Shown here in pieces: positions 8,172-10,580 of a DNA stretch of 10,580 nucleotides. Made by a program: the position numbers and the translations under genes. The stretch comes from Funneliformis mosseae (Eukaryota; Glomeromycota; Glomeromycetes; Glomerales; Glomeraceae). The stretch lies in NCBI GenBank assembly GCA_910592005.1, contig CAJVPP010003863.1, positions 1-10,580 of the forward strand, in the 5' to 3' direction. Positions within the stretch are counted from its first letter, which is position 1. Each line of letters opens with the position of its first letter. The notes below the pieces were generated by a model that was not told the DNA's origin, ran no database searches, and worked only from the letters and a program-made list of their open reading frames with translations.

Positions 8172-8786
8172 ATGTTGGTGAATACAATTTGGCGGTTTAT
8201 TCAATTTCTTAGACAAAAACCTAACAAAACAACCCATCCAACGGATGAATTATTGAAAAATATTTTTTCTCAAATAAACGGAATACTTACGCAAAGGAAA
8301 AGTAAAGAATATCTAATTGCAGAACATGAAAGACAGTTACGGATTTTTAGTAATAAGGAATGTCATACTATCACAACTAGCAATCTAGGACACGTTAGAA
8401 ATTTTCATGATGTCAAACTACGGCCAAAAAATAGAATATCTATCTCAAACTTACAACTTGATAAAGTGCATACCGGCAGATTTTTGTTATGTCAAGTTAT
8501 AAGTAAATGTATAAAGCTAAACGCTCTTACAACTCTCGTAGAAGATCCAGAGGGTGAAGTAGAGCGAATTTGTTTATATAATTGGATCCATTCATCAGCT
8601 ATTCCTGCCAAAGGTCGACTTTCCACCGAACAAACATCAAAGTTTCTACCCATTGGTACTAAACTTGCAATCAAGAATCCTTATTATAAGATTGGTTTGG
8701 ATCTTAAAACTATGATTCGTTTCGATAACCCCAGTGAAGTATTTGTCATTAATCACGATAATATATTAAATAAGGGGGTGAAATAG
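8172..8786 (+). pseudogene. N-terminal region of the TPR-SET gene
   Basis: Frame open from 8070 to TAG 8784-8786. Hydrophilic start, then a conserved block: NLQLDKVHTGRFLLCQVI, TTLVEDPEGEVERICLYNW and LPIGTKLAIKNPYYK (8646-8690), RFDNPSEVFVI. In fungal TPR-SET proteins as I remember them, a beta-rich region with 'G-x-x-L-L', 'VEDE-x-G-x-V/x-L-x-L-Y-N' and 'G-T-x-L-x-I-K-x-P-Y-x-K' precedes the TPRs; its biochemical role is not known to me. The frame continues without shift past the TAG into the TPRs (CTDLSESKEH), so the stop is a point change, plausibly TGG to TAG. An intron from GT 8739 to AG 8793 would be 55 bp, which breaks the frame, so splicing does not explain it. Confidence 0.75.
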
Positions 8787-9269
8787 TGTACAGATCTATC
8801 GGAAAGTAAAGAGCACAATAAAACGTGTAAACAAACTGCTGATGATTATCGTCGTCGTGGGAATGATTATTTTGAGTCAAATAATTTCAAAGAAGCTGTT
8901 GATGAATATTCGAATGGTATCAGACTGGAGCCACATAATGTAACATTAATTGCTAATCGCGCAGAGGCATACTTGCGATTGAATCAATTCGGAAATTCTC
9001 TCTCTGACGTGGAAAATGTTCTCAAACGTGATCCTGCACATATAAAAGCAGGAATTCGCAAGTGCAAGGCTCTTTGTGGTTTAAAACGTTATCAGGGTGC
9101 CATCATCACTATTCAAGATTTACATAAAAGACTGCCAGGTAATATTACCTTAATTAAGCAGCTTAAGCATGCAAAAATGTTGGAAAATGAAAACCGGAAT
9201 GAATATGATTATATACATATCGTTGATGAGTTTTGTGAAAAGGCTAAAGTTAAAAAAAAGCGATGGTAA
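8787..9269 (+). pseudogene. Three TPR repeats of the TPR-SET gene
   Basis: Same frame as the N-terminal part. Three 34-residue units in exact succession: 8838-8939 (YRRRGNDYFESNNFKEAVDE..., ending LEPHN), 8940-9041 (NRAEAYLRLNQFGNSLSDVE..., ending KRDPAH) and 9042-9143 (RKCKALCGLKRYQGAI..., ending LPGN). The usual TPR positions are present: G8/Y11, A20 and P32. TPRs form a helical scaffold for protein partners. A linker (KMLENENRNEYDYIHIVDEF) follows, and the frame closes at TAA 9267-9269 just after the A8 run. Downstream ATGs at 8973 and 9169 lie inside the domain and are not credible starts. Confidence 0.8.
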
Positions 9270-9945
9270 TTGGATCTGTGAACATGGACCGAGGTTGGAC
9301 CATGCCGATTACTTAAATGACGATATTGAGATTCGTCCTGTAAGGGGTAAAGGAAAAGGTTGGTTTGCCAAACGTGACATTCCTGAACGTACCCTTTTGA
9401 TGGTTTCAAAAGCATTCGGAATAGTGTATAACAATGAGGCTTCCTCAATTCTTAGCATTGATTTTTTAAATAGAACCATGAGCGGTCCTGCACAATCAGA
9501 ATTAGTAAATCACATTGCTCATAAGCTTATGGCAGAACCCTATCTTTGCCGAGAATTGTATCAGCTATACGGTGGTCCCATTGAAAAACTATATGAAGAC
9601 TCGTTACTTACAGTGGATATAATGAAAATTAATAGAATCATTAGTTATAATGCTTTCGACCCAATGGATAAATGGAAATTTTTGAAAAATATCCAAGATA
9701 AAGACACATTAAGAAACGGAACTGGAGCAGGGCTATGGATCTTGCCATCTTATTTTAATCACTCATGCATTGATATAAATGTTGATCGATTGTGTCTTGG
9801 GGATTTAATGTTTTTAAGAGCATGGAGACCTATTTTGAAGGATGAGGAACTAAATATTAGCTATTGTTGTCCCAAAAATTCATACGAAATACGATCTAAA
9901 CGTCTGAAAAATTATGATATAGATTGTCAATGTCGACTTTGCATA
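9250..9945 (+). pseudogene. SET domain with post-SET cysteines of the TPR-SET gene
   Basis: This continues one base out of frame after the A8 run. After LDHADYL comes the first SET strand with GKGKGWFAKRDI (9346-9381; typical G-x-G-x-F-A loop for S-adenosylmethionine). A long helical insert follows (9430-9710), then GTGAGLW, SYFNHSC (NHSC 9757-9768), LRAWRPI, DEELNISY (9841-9864; the usual E-E-L-x-I-S-Y with the active-site tyrosine region) and YEIRSKRLKNYDIDCQCRLC, whose three Cys (9925, 9931, 9940) form the post-SET zinc site with NHSC. All hallmark residues are kept, so the domain itself looks recently inactivated or still folded if expressed. Substrate cannot be told. Confidence 0.82.
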
Positions 9946-9950
9946 AAACT

Positions 9951-10465
9951 CGACTTCGTCGGGTCAATATCCTTGAAACTTTTGAAAAGTCTCTCATTCC
10001 TTGAGCAAAGTCATTGCTTGATGGCTCTAAATTTGATCCTTCTCTCGTCAAAGAATTTGCCAAAGTTATTTTCGAATTAAGTGTGTTGCGAAAAGAACAT
10101 CCAGAGTTAGATTTACAATCATTTGAAATAAAGACAACTCTAGCTTTGTTACACGCTCAAATGGGAATATTTATCAATCCCTCTCTGATATGCAGGAGAT
10201 ATATTACTTATTTAAAGCATCTGGACTGCCATATCCCGTAAATGCTCCCACTTTTCAAATTTCAATCTTACACTTAAAACTTTGTCAGTTAAAGGAAGCA
10301 GAGAAATGGTTTGACGTAGCATTCAAGGAGATTACAGAGCCACTAAAAGGAAAATATAAGAATAATAAAGTTAAGTGAAAAGAGGAGGCGTTGAATTTGG
10401 TAAAAAGGTTGTCACCAGAAATGATCACATTTGCTAGAAATGTAGGACTTATTAAAGCAAATTAG
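9951..10465 (+). pseudogene. C-terminal helical region of the TPR-SET gene
   Basis: After the post-SET cysteines the frame changes near 9940-9960. The new frame reads RRVNILETFEKSLIP, TGA 10002-10004 (plausibly from CGA or CAA), then AKSLLDGSKFDPSLVKEFA and ELSVLRKEHPELDLQS, LLHAQMGIF. At CTCTCT (10181-10186) the frame shifts again into DMQEIYYLFKASGLPYP, HLKLCQLKEAEKWFDVAF and GKYKNNKVK. TGA 10376-10378 follows (plausibly from TGG), then KEEALNLVKRLSPEMITF to TAG 10463-10465. This region is TPR-like and, in the SMYD-type layout, packs against SET to form the substrate cleft (family knowledge). Each join preserves a continuous helical pattern. Confidence 0.75.
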
Positions 10466-10482
10466 TAAACTACTTTAATCTA

Positions 10483-10580
10483 TAGACCCCGCCAAAAGTT
10501 TCCAAACACTTTTTTACCCAATATTAAACTCAAAATTTTTATGCAAAACAATAAAAAGTTTATATAAATTTATTTTAAAT
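10483..10580. mobile_element. Possible end of a Tc1/mariner-type transposon, cut by the window
   Basis: After a TA (10483-10484) comes GACCCCGCCAAAAGTTTCC (10485-10503), then AAACACTTTTTTAC. Tc1/mariner inverted repeats often carry a 'CAAAAGT-TTCC/ATTC-xx-ACAC' word next to a TA target, which this resembles (from memory). It starts 18 bp after the last stop of the TPR-SET pseudogene. The inverse end and transposase would lie beyond 10580, so this rests on one end only. Alternatively it is simply the 3' untranslated region. Confidence 0.33.
10550..10555 (+). terminator. AATAAA, possible polyadenylation signal
   Basis: AATAAA lies 85 bp after the TAG at 10463-10465 of the TPR-SET gene. The spacing suits a 3' end, but the composition makes such a hexamer likely by chance, and it lies inside the possible transposon end. 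Confidence 0.3.

Larger units (their letters stand above)
8172..10465 (+). pseudogene. TPR-SET domain protein (putative protein methyltransferase), disrupted
   Basis: The full reading gives a fungal-type protein of about 765 residues with an N-terminal conserved region, three TPRs, a split SET domain with NHSC and post-SET cysteines, and a C-terminal helical region. Such proteins are S-adenosylmethionine-dependent lysine methyltransferase candidates related in layout to SMYD/Set5-type enzymes; no MYND zinc finger is seen. In-frame stops lie at TAG 8784-8786, TGA 10002-10004 and TGA 10376-10378. Frame changes lie at the A8 run 9252-9259, near 9940-9960, and at CTCTCT 10181-10186. ATG 8172 is the first ATG in frame; the frame is open upstream to TAA 8067 but has no ATG there (8100 is TTG). 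A TATAAA lies at 8050-8055. Natural stop TAG 10463-10465. Some frame changes could be sequence errors, but three stops make a pseudogene likelier. Confidence 0.85.

Noticed and set aside
8492..8674. 60-codon minus-strand frame
   Set aside because: Antisense shadow of the conserved N-terminal region of the TPR-SET gene.
8739..8793. Intron removing the TAG at 8784
   Set aside because: GT 8739 to AG 8793 is 55 bp, not a multiple of three, and would put the intact TPR frame out of register.
9169..9269. ATG 9169 as start of a separate SET protein
   Set aside because: It lies inside the TPR linker in the wrong frame; the bases before the A8 run are explained by the TPR frame.
9235..9293. Intron explaining the first SET-gene frame change
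   Set aside because: The candidate GT...AG pair gives a join in the wrong frame for the SET domain.
8784..10378. Stop codon reassignment
   Set aside because: Both TAG and TGA occur, true frame changes are also present, and the gene ends with a plausible TAG.

Overview
This is an AT-rich eukaryotic nuclear window, and most of its recognisable genes are dead or dying. Poly-A and poly-T tracts are common (402-418, 1339-1354, 3640-3653, 6594-6608), GTATAT/AG-type introns are possible, and coding matter is spread over several frames. Two pieces point to a fungus, most likely an arbuscular mycorrhizal one (Glomeromycotina, Rhizophagus/Gigaspora-like): a TPR-SET protein of a fungal type with a conserved N-terminal region, and a remnant resembling the N-lobe of the greatly expanded kinases of those fungi. 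The taxonomic call is inference from remembered family features, not from a search.

Layout. Bases 1-870 are strongly T-rich on the + strand with no convincing gene. A weak pair of inverted ends (871-883 and 1055-1068) may mark a small non-autonomous transposon. A small open frame (1527-1757) of unknown meaning precedes a short kinase-like remnant (1837-1980). From about 4353 down to 2316 the minus strand carries the wreck of a multi-exon gene for a probable secreted, glycosylated, cysteine-containing protein that I cannot name. From about 4631 to 7018 the + strand shows successive stretches of protein-like sequence in shifting frames with many stops: one or more older unidentified fossil genes. 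A 16-bp tandem repeat (five units, 7513-7592) lies 3' of these, followed by another minus-strand coding scrap (7760-7912).

The best supported gene is a TPR-SET protein methyltransferase-like gene on + from about 8172 to 10465. Its domains are in the usual order: N-terminal region, three TPRs, SET with NHSC and a post-SET cysteine cluster, then a C-terminal helical repeat region. It is interrupted by three in-frame stops and three frame changes, two of them at simple-sequence tracts, so it is best called a pseudogene. The last ~100 bases look like the terminal inverted repeat of a Tc1/mariner-type element that runs out of the window.

No two genes here form a clear functional unit. The window reads as a degenerate, repeat-associated accessory region. 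I did not find a convincing new multi-gene system. The items most worth checking are the unnamed secreted-protein pseudogene, the + strand fossil gene(s), the 16-bp repeat, and whether the breaks in the SET gene are real.
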